64,000 nucleotides of DNA from Charina bottae (Eukaryota > Chordata > Lepidosauria > Squamata > Charinaidae), in contig JALMGJ010000006.1 of assembly GCA_023362775.1 (NCBI GenBank), positions 59,363,501-59,427,500 of the forward strand, written 5' to 3'. Shown here in pieces: positions 34,717-46,745 of the stretch (position 1 is the stretch's first letter; the number at the start of each line of letters is the position of its first letter). The position numbers were made by a program, and so were the translations under genes. Under the pieces are notes generated by a model that was not told the origin of the DNA, ran no database searches, and was given only the letters and a program-made list of their open reading frames with translations.

Positions 34717-35460
34717 GATTTCCACTGGAAAGCATACCTCTGTTCTTCCATTAAAACTCTGAATCAAAGGCTTATGGAATTCCTTGCCATTTGTTTTGAT
34801 AAACTTCCTTGCTCCCAAATAAGTTAATCTCGGTAACTTAGTTTTATGGTAAATTCATAGAATTGACATAACTACACAAATGTTCTATTTGAGAAACATG
34901 GCAGTATTTATTAATTAATTTATTACAAGCATGGATAAAGCATTGCCTTTTCAATAGTCAATATTGGTAGCTCAACTCCACATAGATTTTGTAGGCTTGG
35001 TTCCAGTCTTGTAACTTACCTAGGAAATGGTTTTCTGTCAAACCAAATGTCTCTAATTCCTGGTTCAACAACAACAGATTCTAAACATCCAGTCTTGTTT
35101 TGTTGACACCAGCTTATAGGTTGCTTCAATTTCTAGGTAGGTATCATAGTTGAAATGCTCTCTGGTCAACATTTGTGCACTACATTTGTTTAAAATAGCC
35201 TTTCCTTATCTGGTGCCCTTAGTAAGTATTGAGTGCTTATTTCCAAGAATTCTAGCAAACATGGATATATTTCTTCCCATTAGCTAAATAAAATAAAGAA
35301 AATATAAATATGAAGCATGCTTAATTTAAATAAAGTATTTGCAATACATACTTTGTAGGAATCAGTAGCAGAATTAAGTAATTTTAGAGGCTGAACTTAA
35401 TTGCTAGACACCTTCATCCCAATATGTGTAAGTGCCATTTTGTTTCAGAAAAGAATAATT

Positions 35461-35533
35461 TATGTGGTGTCATACCAACATAGCAACATTGGTCTGTACC
35501 AACTAGCCTCTTGTCTTGAAAGTTGTGGTATTG
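35461..35533 (-). repeat. Inverted repeat, right arm
   Basis: Reverse-complement partner of 34643-34716. Similarity stops sharply on both sides, so these are either ends of one element or two short copies of a dispersed repeat. Confidence 0.85.
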
Positions 35534-35996
35534 TTTATATAAAACAAGTATTTGCAATTACAGTATGTTCACACCTGGGCAATTTTCTTCTAAAACGTTT
35601 TACAGAAAGAAGAAAGATGCTATGATGTATAATGTTAGCCTTAAAAGTTTCCCCCTGTTAGTCTAGGCAGTGACGCAGAGGTGTCCGCTAGGCCTGGCTA
35701 AAAGAAGACAAGATGGAAGCCACAATTGAAACTCCACCTGGTTTTTATGTGTGACACTGATGCAAATCCTGTTAGCTGCTGCCCCAATTACCTGATTGTG
35801 TCCCCTTCCAATGACAGTAGCTTAACATTAATTATATAATTCGACTGTCATTCGACTATACATTAATTATATACCTCATGTATTCTACATAATATTGTTT
35901 TCAGTCACAAGTATTGTTTGTGGCAACTTATTTATAAATACTGTTGAGTCTTCTATCTCAGGGCACAGTGACTTTCAGATATTTTTTCTCTAACAG

Positions 35997-36127
35997 GTAT
36001 TTTCCAGATTTAGTTCAGCTTACCAGCCACTCAACATATAGGAAGAATTTTTTTCCTCTTACACATATGGAAACACAATTTTTATTGGCTAAGGGTTATA
36101 CTTGGTCAGGGGTCTATATTCCAAAAG
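35997..36127 (+). other. Candidate 131-bp host exon (plus)
   Basis: Preceded by a strong acceptor (ATTTTTTCTCTAACAG) and followed by a strong donor (AAAAG then GTGAGTG). The segment is open in one frame, 43 whole codons with one extra nucleotide at each side, giving YFPDLVQLTSHSTYRKNFF and onward. I do not recognise the protein. The borders are good but pseudo-exons of this quality do occur in introns. Confidence 0.25.
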
Positions 36128-36327
36128 GTGAGTGAGGGCTGTACTATCCTTTGAAATCCAAGGGAAAAAGTGCTTTGGAATCTGCATGGGCACATATATC
36201 ATCTGTTGTTAACCCCTTAAACCAAATTAGTCTTTGTCTAGGATCATGCTGCTGCTGCAAAGGGCAACTGAGTAATCTCAAGAAAAGATGAACTGCTTTA
36301 GGGAGTTACAAACAAGATGATTCCTGG

Positions 36328-36525
36328 CAACTGCCTGGACTAGTCCCTGAAGTTTTCTTGGCAAGATTTTCAGAAGTGGTTTGCCATTGCCTGCTTCCTA
36401 GGGCTGAGAGAGAGTGACTGGCCCAAGGTCACCCAGTTGCTTTTGTGCCTAAGGTGGGACTAGAATTCATAGTCTCCCAGTTTCTAGCCTAGTTCTTTAA
36501 CCAGTGCACCATACTGGCTCTCTTT
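36328..36525 (-). mobile_element. tRNA-derived SINE (minus)
   Basis: Reverse complement of the family at 13752: AGAAGTGGTTTGCCATTGCC, GACTGGCCCAAGGTCACCCA, GGTGGGACTAGAATTCATAG and CTTTAACCAGTGCACCATAC. Head at the right. Diverged but nearly full length. Confidence 0.75.
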
Positions 36526-37435
36526 AAAAAAAATAACTTAAATATTTCCTATTTATTGAATAGGAAGTGTTAGACTTCCTTGAAGTCAACATGATAGATT
36601 TGAGGCATTCAGGAGCTCAAGGTGGCATCCAAAGTGCTCCCTTCTCCAATTTAACACACAAATTATTGTAGATATTTATTTTTAGTTGTAGGAAAAATTG
36701 TACTTAAATCAATCAGTGGATGAAAACCAACAATGTAAATGTACCAGGAAGCCACAGCACTTTTGTAAAGCCATGAGATATGGATTCTCAGAGTTTGATT
36801 ATATTTCTGAAAATACATCTTAGGATACTTTAAACCAGCTATATCCTATAAAAGTATAGAATGTAATAAAGATGAGTTTGTATAAAACAATGACAATGTG
36901 TAACAAGGGGAAAAAATGAGCCTATATGGCGTGTTAGAAAAAGAGTGAGAAACTCTTGAGAATACTAATAGACAGGGCTATGCTGCCACAGATGGTGGGA
37001 CAGAAGGACCAGGACGAGTCTTTACTTGGTCATCCAGAAAACATCCTATTTCACTTTTGCCTTCCTGCAACCAAGTTAGTCAAGAGAAATGAGAAGGATG
37101 GATACCACCAGGTTACAATGCATGATCCCCCTCTCTTCTTCCTCAAACCTCAAGTGCTCTTCTTTCTCCCTACATGGGTTTGAGCTACAGCCCTCCTAAT
37201 ACCTGCCTTAATCCCTTTGTCCCTGTGGATGTGTCCAGGCTGCCGGGAAGGGATCCTTCCTTAACACTTCTTTCCACATTACCGACATTACCGTGCCACC
37301 GTACATGGGTGTAATGTTAAATTTAAACAGGTGTTAACAATTTTAAAAGGGGCTCCTGCTGACCTCTTGATGTCAAACAGCATGTTCAAGAAGTGCGTTG
37401 ATTGTCAGTTTTTGAAATGTCTTCGTTTTAGTTCA
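36526..37435. other. No recognised feature
   Basis: Unannotated sequence; frames are short and uninformative. Confidence 0.5.
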
Positions 37436-37504
37436 TCCTATCCTATCCTATCCTATCCTATCCTATCCTATCCTATCCTATCCTATCCTATCCTATCCTA
37501 TCCT
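37436..37504 (+). repeat. (TATCC)n pentanucleotide microsatellite
   Basis: About 13 near-perfect TATCC units. One strand is almost entirely pyrimidine. Confidence 0.95.
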
Positions 37505-38290
37505 TGCACGCAAAATCATCACCATTGTATCATTTTTATATTAGTCAAATTTCATGAATAAAATATTATATAAATAAAGAGACTCCTGCAATCACAATAT
37601 GACTGCTCAAGCATATTGTGTAAGAACTTTTCCTAGCAGTGATTTTCAATGAGAGAGCGATATTTGCAATAAACTAGAAGTTATTCTGAATGATTATGGG
37701 GAAATAAATATGAAAAGAGATTTTAAATGAGAAAACAGAATGCATTAAATAAGCATACTGATTTTCTTATAACTTCCTGAATAGTAATCAGCGTTTAAAA
37801 GATGCAGTGATTACACCTCACTGCTATCTCTGAAAGTATAGATTATGTATATTTCAAGAACCAGGTAACTGTAAAGTAGATTAGAAACATTAGTTTTAGA
37901 CTGACACCCATGGTACTAATGATTGCATGTGTGATAATAATACTCCCCCAGTTAAGACTCAGAGAACTTCAAAGTTTTGAAGTACAGCGACAAATTCATC
38001 CTATATGCAGAACAGTCCATCGTATGTAATGCAATCTGATCCCAGTTATTGAACAGAAGGAGGTAAGAAAAACTCCTCCCTCCCAAAATCAGAAGCAGTG
38101 CAGTAAAAATTCTACTAGGGTAAAAAATGGTTTTCTACTAGAAAAGGAAGAAAAGGGACTAAGAAAAGAAGAAAATTATATAAAAGCAATTTATATATAT
38201 ATTTGTTATTCAAAATCAGATATGCTATTTTTGTTCAATCAAGGTCTGAAGTCATTTTATATAGAACAAATATGATTAAAAGAGAATTAT

Positions 38291-38328
<38 letters not shown>

Positions 38329-39029
38329 AAAAGCCTTGGCTGAGTGCCTGAAGACAAAGACCCTTTAAAAAAGAAATCTTGAAATGCTGATTAGAATGCT
38401 ACAGTATAATTGACTGGTCATTATTTTTAAGCTCTTATGTGTGCTTCTTTTCAGTATAATTGAGCTTAATTGTAGCACTAGTACCAATTACTGATTGCCA
38501 TTTTGTTAATAGCACTGCTATGAACTCAGGACTGGATCAGATATTTAAGGATTCAAGAAACACTAATTATGAATAATTAAGGCAATGAATAACTAACACT
38601 TAAAAGAACTTGTCCACTAGTTTGCTCAGGAACATTAAAACCGAAATACTCTTGAACTGCTTGAAGAGCCTAGTGTGGGTGCTAGTTCTCAAGCAAACAT
38701 CTGATACCAGATCTCCCCCACAAAAAGAGTGTTACTTCTATCCCTTTACATAGAGCAGGCAAGAGAAAGAGGTACAAGAATTTGAATAATAATTGCAATA
38801 TAAATAAAACTTTCATTTGATACTGAGGAGCTGCGGGAATTCATTCATAATGTCTTTGTAGCTGTTCTGCAGTGATTCAGAAGTGCTTGTATTCTCAAGT
38901 ATCTTCTATGTTTTCTAGTCCAGAAGAAGCCTAACACCCACAGAAGAGATAATGAGTGTTGAGCAAACTCAGGTTTAAACCCACAGACTTTTAGTACTGG
39001 ATTTCACTATAAGAACTTTGGATTTATCA

Positions 39030-39038
<9 letters not shown>
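37505..39038. other. AT-rich sequence with (AAC)n
   Basis: An (AAC)12 array lies at about 38290-38327. Nothing else recognised. Confidence 0.6.

Positions 39039-39093
<55 letters not shown>
39039..39093 (+). repeat. (CT)n microsatellite
   Basis: About 27 CT units. The overlapping reading frames of Ser and Leu are artefacts. Confidence 0.95.
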
Positions 39094-39095
<2 letters not shown>

Positions 39096-39192
39096 CCTAT
39101 ATACCAGAATAGTGGTTCAAATTACCAATTTTTTAAAAAATACAATGTTTACTATATCATGGTATACTTAGTTTCTTTGTGTCAACTGAATG

Positions 39193-39255
39193 CACCTTTA
39201 ATATATTTTCTAGCACCTTTAATATATTTTCTAGCACCTTTAATATATTTTCTAG
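39193..39255 (+). repeat. 21-bp tandem repeat, three copies
   Basis: Three identical units of CACCTTTAATATATTTTCTAG. Perfect identity suggests a recent expansion. Confidence 0.9.
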
Positions 39256-39298
39256 TGATATCAAATATTAGGACATATTTTATAGCATTAATCTGATT

Positions 39299-39594
39299 AA
39301 CCTGGCTCTGCCGCCTGGCCTGGGACAACGGAGGTGGTAGTGCCTCCTGGGGTTGGCTGGCCCCGTAGCAATATGACCTGTGCTACGGTCCCCAATCCAT
39401 CTTGGATTTTATTTTATTTTATTTTATATTTGGATATATTTTTATACATTTTCTATCTTGTATGGTTTTAAATATTTTAAATTTTTAAGTTTTAATTATT
39501 GTAACCCGCCCAGAGTCCCTTGTATGGGAGATGGGCGGGGAATAAATTAAATAAATAAATAAAATAAATAATAAAATAATAAATAAAATCTGTA
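39299..39594 (+). mobile_element. L2/CR1-type LINE 3' end
   Basis: Begins in the ORF end (CTCTGCCGCCTGGCCTGGGA, compare 6065-6080), continues through a related 3' UTR and ends AACCCGCCCAGAGTC, GGAGATGGGCGGGG and AAAT repeats. It is a different subfamily from the 3287-6327 copy. Confidence 0.8.
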
Positions 39595-39689
39595 GAATAC
39601 TGTATACAGAAACTGCTTTGCCTACAGAATAAACTCCTTGTAGAAGGGTCTGTTTTGGAAAAACAATGCTATATATATATCTGTCAGAC

Positions 39690-40825
39690 AGATATATCTG
39701 TCTGTCTGGATCTGGAAGTCCCACAGGATCTTAGCCCTGTCATTCTCCACAACCTTCTGTGGAATCTCCCATCTGGACTTGGGAGGGTCTAGCCCATGCA
39801 TTGTGCAGATGTTCCTGTACACAATGCCAGCTACTTGGTTGTGCCATTCAGTGTATGCTGTTCCTGCCTGCATATTACACCCTGCCACTATGTGTTGGAC
39901 TGTCTCTGAGGCCTCTCTGCACAGTCTGCACCTCAGGTCCTGTCTAGTGTGGTAGACCCCTGCTTCTATGGATCTAGTGCTTAGTGCCTGTTCTTGTGCT
40001 GCTATGATCAGTGCCTCAGTGCTGTCTTTTAGTCCAGCCCTTTCCAGCCACTGGTAGGATTTCTCAATGTCAGCCACCTCAGCTATCTGTCAATGGTACA
40101 TCCCATGCAGGGTCTTGTCTTGCCATGGCACTTCCTTTGCTTGATCTTCCTTCCATGTCTGCTGCTGCCTCAGGCATTCTCTCAACAGCTCATCCTTAGG
40201 TGCCATCTTACTGATGTACTCCTAGATGCTCTGGGTCTCATCCAGGACAGTGGCTTTGACACTCACCAGACTTGGCCCGTCCTCTTTCAACCTGGTGTAC
40301 AGTCTCTGGGTGTTGGACTTGGGGTGGAAGCCTCCGTACATTGTGAGGAGCTTCCGGGTCTTCACAACAGCAGCCTCCATGTCCTCCTTTGGCCAGCTCA
40401 CTATACCAGCAGGGTATCTGATGACTGGCAGGGCATGTTGATGGTGTGGATCTTGTTCTTCCTATTGAGCTGGCTCTTCAGGACCTGTCTTATCCTTTGG
40501 TGGTACTTGGATGTTGCTGTCTTCCTTGCCTCCTCATTGTGGTTCCCATGTGACTGTGGGATACCAAGGTACTTGTAGCTGGTCTGTATGTATGCTATGT
40601 GGCCTGCTGGTAGTTCCACCCCATCAGTCTTAACTACCTTCCCTCTCTTTACTACCATCCGGCCACACTTCTCTAGTCCGAATGACATCCCAATGTCCTC
40701 ACTGTAGATCTGTGTCAGGTGGATCAGTGAGTCGATGTCCCATTCACTCTTAGCATACAGCTTGATGTCATTCATGTAGAGGAGGTGGCTGATGGTAGTT
40801 CCACTCTTGAACGTATTTCGTTTGA
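39690..40825 (-). pseudogene. R4-like LINE relic
   Basis: Two readable pieces on the minus strand. 40401-40886 contains the end of the reverse transcriptase: TTISHLLYMNDIKLYAKSE at 40730-40800, then the thumb region with SYKYLGIPQSHGNHNEEARK. The catalytic box is YMND (40767-40778), so the first Asp of YMDD is lost. 39622-40077 contains a zinc-finger-like motif, CRLCREASETVQHIVAGC, and then ENDRAKILWDFQIQTD, the start of a restriction-like endonuclease domain. The endonuclease is cut off after that, and the linking region 40078-40400 is shifted out of frame. Motif order (RT, CCHC, restriction-like nuclease) matches R2/R4-type LINEs. R4 is my preferred call by resemblance only. Confidence 0.65.
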
Positions 40826-41478
40826 ATTTTAAAATATATTTAAAATCTATTTTTCTAATATAGTCGGTTGCTGACAATAAATACACTGAATTGGAATATA
40901 CATTACAACAAACCTCTAGTCCTCATTTTACTAAATGCTTAAGTGTGATAAAAAAAGGGTGATCTAATCATTCCATTTATGAATTCCATATTATGACAAT
41001 AATATACAAGTAAAAAAAATTTAATGAAATTTATTTATTTATGTAAAAATGGATTCCAGGGCACAGTTTCCTACATTAGAAATATTGTTCCTTCAAAACA
41101 ATTATTAAACCATCTAAATTATTAAAATATATATATAAAGTATTATGTCTAAAATAATGGTGAATTATATGGCTGATATCACATTTTTACCATCCAGTAG
41201 TAATATTTAGTGTACTGTGGAAAATCAAATACTAAAAAAAAAATTAAAACTTGTAATAGAAAGAAAAAGTAAAACAAAACTGTTTTATGTCTACAGAGGT
41301 AAGACAGTAGATTAAAGTGTCCAAGCCCTGTAGAGTTTTGGGATGGCTGAAGACAAGACATAACTGCTTTAGAAGAAATGAGGTATTTCATTCACACCAA
41401 CCTTTTACTGTATTAACAAAGGTGTTATCACCAGCGTTTTCATACAGTTATACCAAATTCAATTATACTTTAAGTTTC
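40826..41478. other. No recognised feature
   Basis: AT-rich, short frames only. Confidence 0.5.
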
Positions 41479-41617
41479 CTAAACAGATCCAAATTGGTCA
41501 TTCCTGTTCATGCTGGAGAGGCTGGCGTTCTGGAAAAAGCTTGGATTGTAACTTCTGCCAACGCTCTGGAGGCCAAAGTATATGAGTAGCACGAGCATGT
41601 AGAAGGCCAAGAGAGAT
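41479..41617 (-). other. Candidate terminal host exon (minus)
   Basis: On the minus strand a strong acceptor, CATTGTTTTTTCAG, is followed by 46 codons to a stop at 41479-41481. The encoded stretch has one likely membrane segment ([16 protein letters not shown]) and a polar tail ending DQFGSV. The block is more GC-rich than its surroundings. All three frames are open for at least 30 codons, so frame choice is uncertain and the protein is not recognised. Confidence 0.25.
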
Positions 41618-42287
41618 CTGAAAAAACAATGAAAGTACAGGTGTAATATAACCTGAAAAGAAATGGCTAAAAGAGGCAGTGGCATATGGCATTTTATAAA
41701 TGTTTGTACTAATAGCACTTGTTGAAAGACGACTCTGCATTTGCAGATGAGGCTAAATCTTGCCTTAGCATTGAACTGATTTCTGTCATTTTGTCCCAAG
41801 TCTAAAATATGGGGGTACTTCTGTAATAGGACTGGTGTTGAGGAATTATGATGATGATAAAGAAAGTTAAATGGATGTAACACCAAACCATATAAATATT
41901 TATCAACTTGATCCATATACATTAATTGCTTAAATAAAGAACCATAAATGAGTATGACTTGTGTCACTGGCTTGGCTGCCATATTGTTTTTAGCTGAACA
42001 GAGCTTAGTGATGCAAAGAAATGCATGCATGGGATTCCTCTTCCTAAACTTTGAAGGACATTCCTCAGGGTCTCCATGACTGCAGCAAATGGAATCATCA
42101 TAAAATCTTTTTATGGAATTACCTTAAACTTTGGTGAGCCACATTAATGGGCCCCAAATCACCACTTTACACAGAAATGTTACAGGCAGGGCCTCTGAGT
42201 TAGAGCATATGTGTTGCAAATTCAATCTTTCATACATCTAGGCAGGGTTTCTCCTGGATTGCTGCTAATACTGAGTTAGTGAACTAA
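41618..42287. other. No recognised feature
   Basis: Unannotated. The long minus-strand frame 41479-42030 runs back through the candidate acceptor and is not convincing beyond it. Confidence 0.45.
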
Positions 42288-42434
42288 TCCTTCCTTCCTT
42301 CCTTCCTTCCTTCCTTCCTTCCTTCCTTCCTTCCTTCCTTCCTTCCTTCCTTCCTTCCTTCCTTCCTTCCTTCCCTCCCTCCCTCCCTCCCTCCCTCCTT
42401 CCTTCCTTCCTTCCTTCCTTCCTTCCTTCCTTCC
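42288..42434 (+). repeat. (TTCC)n/(CCCT)n polypyrimidine array
   Basis: 147 bp of nearly pure pyrimidine: TTCC units with a TCCC block at 42372-42397. Long mirror-symmetric polypurine-polypyrimidine tracts can form triplex DNA. Confidence 0.95.
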
Positions 42435-43620
42435 GACATGAAACAAAAACCAACTTTAAAAAGCTCTTTTTCAAGGACAAAATTCAAACCACTGGTCAGC
42501 TGTAATATCAAGGGGATTTATGCCAAATTCATGCTGACTAGCAAAATGTTTAAGTAATAAGATAATTATAAAAGCATTTAAAATGATGTAGAGAAGAGAC
42601 ACAACATATTTTAAAAGCTCAAAGAATAAGAGTAAAAAAAACATCTCTAGTGAAAAACAAACAAACATACTAATTACTAAATAGTCTTCCTAGTTCTCAC
42701 TTTTTGTGCTTCTTGTAGTAGAACTGAAAAGAGTTTCAGTATATTTTAAGATTTGGGACCAGACTTATGTTCCTGTTAGCTCCCAGCAAACAACTAGCTA
42801 CTTGAGGATGCATTTGGTGCCACAAAATAAATTAAACTTTTTCCCCCTAAACTGCCCTTTTCATGCCATTCCCACATGGAGCGCTGGAGTAGATGCACAT
42901 ACAGTAAATGGTTATGAGCTTAGTGGTAGGTGCATACTCTGACAGAGAAAGTGCATGTAAAAGAACTAGCATGATTCCAACTTCTGATAAGTAGGGCTCA
43001 GATAATAGGAGCAGAAATTGGAGAAAGCTCATTCCCACAAACCTGAAATTGGCGTCCTTTTGCAAAGCAAACAAAATGTGACAAATGTTAAGAGTCCTTG
43101 TTGGTTTTCTGACATGGAAAAATGAAAAGCTAATTCTGCACCATTTTTTGTGAAAGAACTATCATTGGCAAATGTTCATTTCATTTTCCACAGGGGACAC
43201 AGATTAAAGTATGTTATCCTTATGATTCCATCCTTTTTTCATTTGCTGTCGGGTGATATATATCCTCTGGACAGATTTGCTTTTGGAGACCATAGCTAAG
43301 ACCAAGTTCATTTGGTAGCAAATTTTCCATTTTAACTGTTTCAATACTTAGCTTCTAAATGACAATATTGCTTCAAGCAATACTTATCTAAGTAGCTGAA
43401 ATTGATACTAAAAATTGCTCTTATTTTTATAGATTCAGAGAATTCATACAGTGTATGCCTTTGTCTTCCTCTGAAAAGGCCAAATGCTGCATAAATGAAA
43501 TAACTGTGATCTACAACTACTTCCAAATGCAACATAAATGACTTGGCAGAATAAAACCCCCATTGTTCTTGTAGGTTTGGAAACCTGTTTCACATATCAG
43601 ATTGTACACTTCATTTGTGC
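42435..43620. other. No recognised feature
   Basis: AT-rich, no repeat family or exon recognised. Confidence 0.5.
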
Positions 43621-43795
43621 ATTTTATTTATTTATTTATTTATTTAATTTATATAACCGCCCATCTCCCCCAACGGGGAACTCTGGGCGGTTTACAATAA
43701 TAAAATTAAATAAAAGCATAAAATATAAAATATAAAAACCAACAATTTATACAATTACTATAATTTAAAATAAAATCCAAGTGGGAGATAGTATT
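43621..43795 (-). mobile_element. L2/CR1-type LINE 3' end (minus)
   Basis: Reverse complement of the same 3' end as at 6228-6327: TTTATTTATTTAATTTATATAACCGCCCATC, the complete hairpin (AACGGGGAACTCTGGGCGGTT), then about 100 bp of related 3' UTR ending near AAATCCAAGTGGGAGAT. Confidence 0.8.
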
Positions 43796-45331
43796 AATAA
43801 AAGAAGGGCATTATAAAATTTTGCCATTTTTACTTCTAAAATAAAACTGACATATTTACTAACATTTCACAAAAATAAAAATTAAGCTGTCATTATCCAA
43901 TTAAATATGTGATAACTATCTCTGGTTTTCAGTTCCAAAGCAAACACTGCATATAGAGAGGAGTGTATAACACAAGTTTAAGAAAAGGCATTATTACTCC
44001 ACAGAAAAGTGGTGACTTTTCAGGGAATAACCCTGAACAGATAGCATATAATAGTCTAATCATTTGACAAAGGAAAGTTAGTTAGCACTTCAGAAACAAC
44101 AGGAAGTCATCTACAAAAAAGGATGTACAATTTTGGTGAAATATATCACAAACCTTCACAATTTATGTTTGGGAGTTCAGGAACAAGTCTGGAAATACAT
44201 CTATAAACAGGAAACAGTAAGACAGCTTTGTTTGAGGATCCAAAATTATGTTTCCAAACTTCTTGAGGTCCTTCAGCAATAGAATTCTCTTAATTATAGA
44301 GATTAGATTAGGTTGTCCCACCACTAATTTAAATGCCTCTGTTGAAGAGGAAATACTTATTTAATGCTTTTCTCCTTACCCATTTTCTTGAGGCAGTGCT
44401 TAGACTATACCTATCTGGCCATTACTGATACTTGTCTATTCTCCCATTTCTTAAAAGAACCCCACACATTAAGCACAACATTGTACCACTGAGCAAAAAA
44501 AATCGAGGCACTATATTGATTCCTTACAATGTTTTACTCTGGAACACTCTGGGAAATTCAGAAGGGAACATGCTCAGCTATTTAGCCCTGGCAGAGCCTA
44601 CCCTAACTGCAAGAGAAATTTAGTAGGAGCCATGCCATTCACAGACCCTGTGCCAAAAAATCAACAAAGTAATTTCAATTATATAATTAATTCCTTTGTA
44701 CTAAAAGGGCTTAATTAATATTACCCTTAATTTGTATTTTATTGAAGATTTTTTTGGATCTTCATGTTCCTATATAAATTTCAGAGCCAGAGTAGAGTCC
44801 ATTTGCACCTAAATTAAAAGGTCATATATAAAACTAAACTTTTTGTATATGCCTTAAAGCAGAGATCCCTGAGAGCTGTGTGCAGTTTCAAAAAAATTAT
44901 CTGAACATCTGAGGACTATACTTCCTAAAAGGGTTCCGTCTACCTCAAAGTGGCATTTTTTTAATCACTCCAAGGAATTTGCAGTTAATCTGAGGAATGA
45001 TATAGGCCTGTACCTTTAGCTATTTCTCATTCTCTAAAGTTAAGGAACTGTAAAATTAAAAAAAAAGCAGGCAATTCAAACATTTATGCAAATAGATACC
45101 AACCTCCCCCTTAGGAATATCTCCAGCTAATTCTTGTGATTTAATTTCCCAGGAATCATGTGTATCTCTCTCTGTCTTCTACATAATCAAATCAGTGGAG
45201 TTGAAGTGGTTGGTATCTAATTCCATAGTTTGTAGCTTGATTAAACAGGTGCTGAATTATTTTAATATAATTTGGTGAGTTAACAATGCACACTACCGAT
45301 ACTAGATCATTTCTACTATTGGAGTTGTACA
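43796..45331. other. No recognised feature
   Basis: AT-rich sequence with short frames only. Confidence 0.5.
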
Positions 45332-45332
45332 T

Positions 45333-45387
<55 letters not shown>

Positions 45388-45392
45388 CAATC

Positions 45393-45452
<60 letters not shown>

Positions 45453-45457
45453 CAATC

Positions 45458-45521
<64 letters not shown>

Positions 45522-45526
45522 CAATC

Positions 45527-45590
<64 letters not shown>
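45332..45590 (+). repeat. Higher-order (ATCT)n array
   Basis: About 258 bp of ATCT units broken by CAATC at 45388-45392, 45453-45457 and 45522-45526. The spacings are 65 and 69 bp, so a block of about 16 tetranucleotides plus CAATC was itself duplicated. Confidence 0.95.
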
Positions 45591-45591
<1 letters not shown>

Positions 45592-45729
45592 ATTTCTCGG
45601 CCGCCCATTTCATACATTCTGGGCGTTCATGAAAAGTTACTGTTTAATCAGTATGGTAGATTTGGAAATGGTTATGTTTATTATTTCTAATTGAGCAACA
45701 CAGCAAATTCAAATCTCTATGTTAATATA

Positions 45730-46064
45730 GGTAAAGGTAAAGGTTCCCCCCGCACATTTGTGCAGTCGTGTCCGACTCTAGGGGCCGGTGCTCATCTCCG
45801 TTTGTTAGCCAAATAGCCAGCATTGTCCGAAGACGCTTCCATGGTCATGTGGCCGCATGACACGCGTGGAACGCTGTTACCTACCCAACAAAGTGGTACA
45901 TATTAATCTACTTGCATTTGCATGCTTTCGAATTGCTAGGTTGGCAAGAGCTGGGTCTAGTGCGGGAGCTCACTCTGCACACAGGGCTAGGGATTCGAAC
46001 CTCCAAACTTGCGATCTTCCAATCGACAAGCCTGGCGTCTTACCCGCTGAGCCACCACGCCCCT
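45730..46064 (-). mobile_element. Full-length Sauria-type SINE (minus)
   Basis: From GGTAAAGGTAAAGGTTCCCC (the ACCTTT tail) at 45730 through the body to the tRNA-like head, read on the minus strand as GGGGCGTGGTGGCTCAGCGG at the right edge. TTAATATA lies on both sides (45722-45729, 46070-46077), a likely target duplication. It is the most complete copy here and gives the reference structure for 13088, 21024 and 32713. Confidence 0.85.
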
Positions 46065-46283
46065 TTATATTAATATATATTGCATAAAATATAAAATAAT
46101 CCATATTTTCTTATATTAGAGTAGTGCAAGAATTTGCACACCATGTCTAGAGTAAGACTTTGTGTGCTATACGGAAAATATATTCCATTCTCATATATAA
46201 ATGTAGATACAGATATAGATATAGACAGATATATGATCATCACAGTATAAAGGTATTTTTACTGCTTATACATCTTGCTTTAT

Positions 46284-46286
46284 AAA

Positions 46287-46330
<44 letters not shown>
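46284..46330 (+). repeat. (GAT)n microsatellite
   Basis: About 15 GAT units. Confidence 0.95.
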
Positions 46331-46331
<1 letters not shown>

Positions 46332-46335
46332 AATG

Positions 46336-46745
46336 ATTAGACAAATTTATATGGCCACCCAACTCACACACAGTGACTCCGGGCAGCTTACAGAGTTAAA
46401 ATCCATAGAGCAAAACACAGACCCCACGGCAGCAACAAAGCACACTCAAATTACCACTTGATTGGCTCCGTAGTGACCTGGGTTCCCCAGGTCCTCTGAC
46501 AAAACCATGTCTTCAGGGCCTTATGGAAAAAGGAGCAAGGTGGGGGCCAATCTTACCTCTGGGGGAATGATGTTCTATAGGGAGGGAGCCACCACGGAGA
46601 AGGCCCTTTTTCTCAGTTCCACTAGATGAACTTCCCTGGTTGATGGGACCTGCAGCATGCCCTGCCTTTCCGCTCTGGTGGGCTGGGGAGATGTGACTGG
46701 GGTAAGGCGGTCCTGCAAAGATCTAGTTGAAGGCCTCTATTAGAA
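46336..46745 (-). mobile_element. Unclassified repeat with L2-type tail (minus)
   Basis: Left end ATATGGCCACCCAAC...GACTCCGGGCAGCTTAC resembles an L2-type 3' end in reverse. The rest has GGGCCTTATGGAAAAAGGAG, GGGAGGGAGCCACCACGGAG and AAGGCCCTTTTTCTCAGTTC, words typical of an abundant sauropsid interspersed repeat. The exact family cannot be fixed from the sequence alone. Confidence 0.5.

Noticed and set aside
42265..42511. Two minus-strand frames of Arg-Lys-Glu-Gly repeats
   Set aside because: Translations of the TTCC array.
45286..45690. 134-codon frame rich in Ile-Tyr-Leu-Ser
   Set aside because: Product of the ATCT microsatellite, which has no stop codons in this frame.
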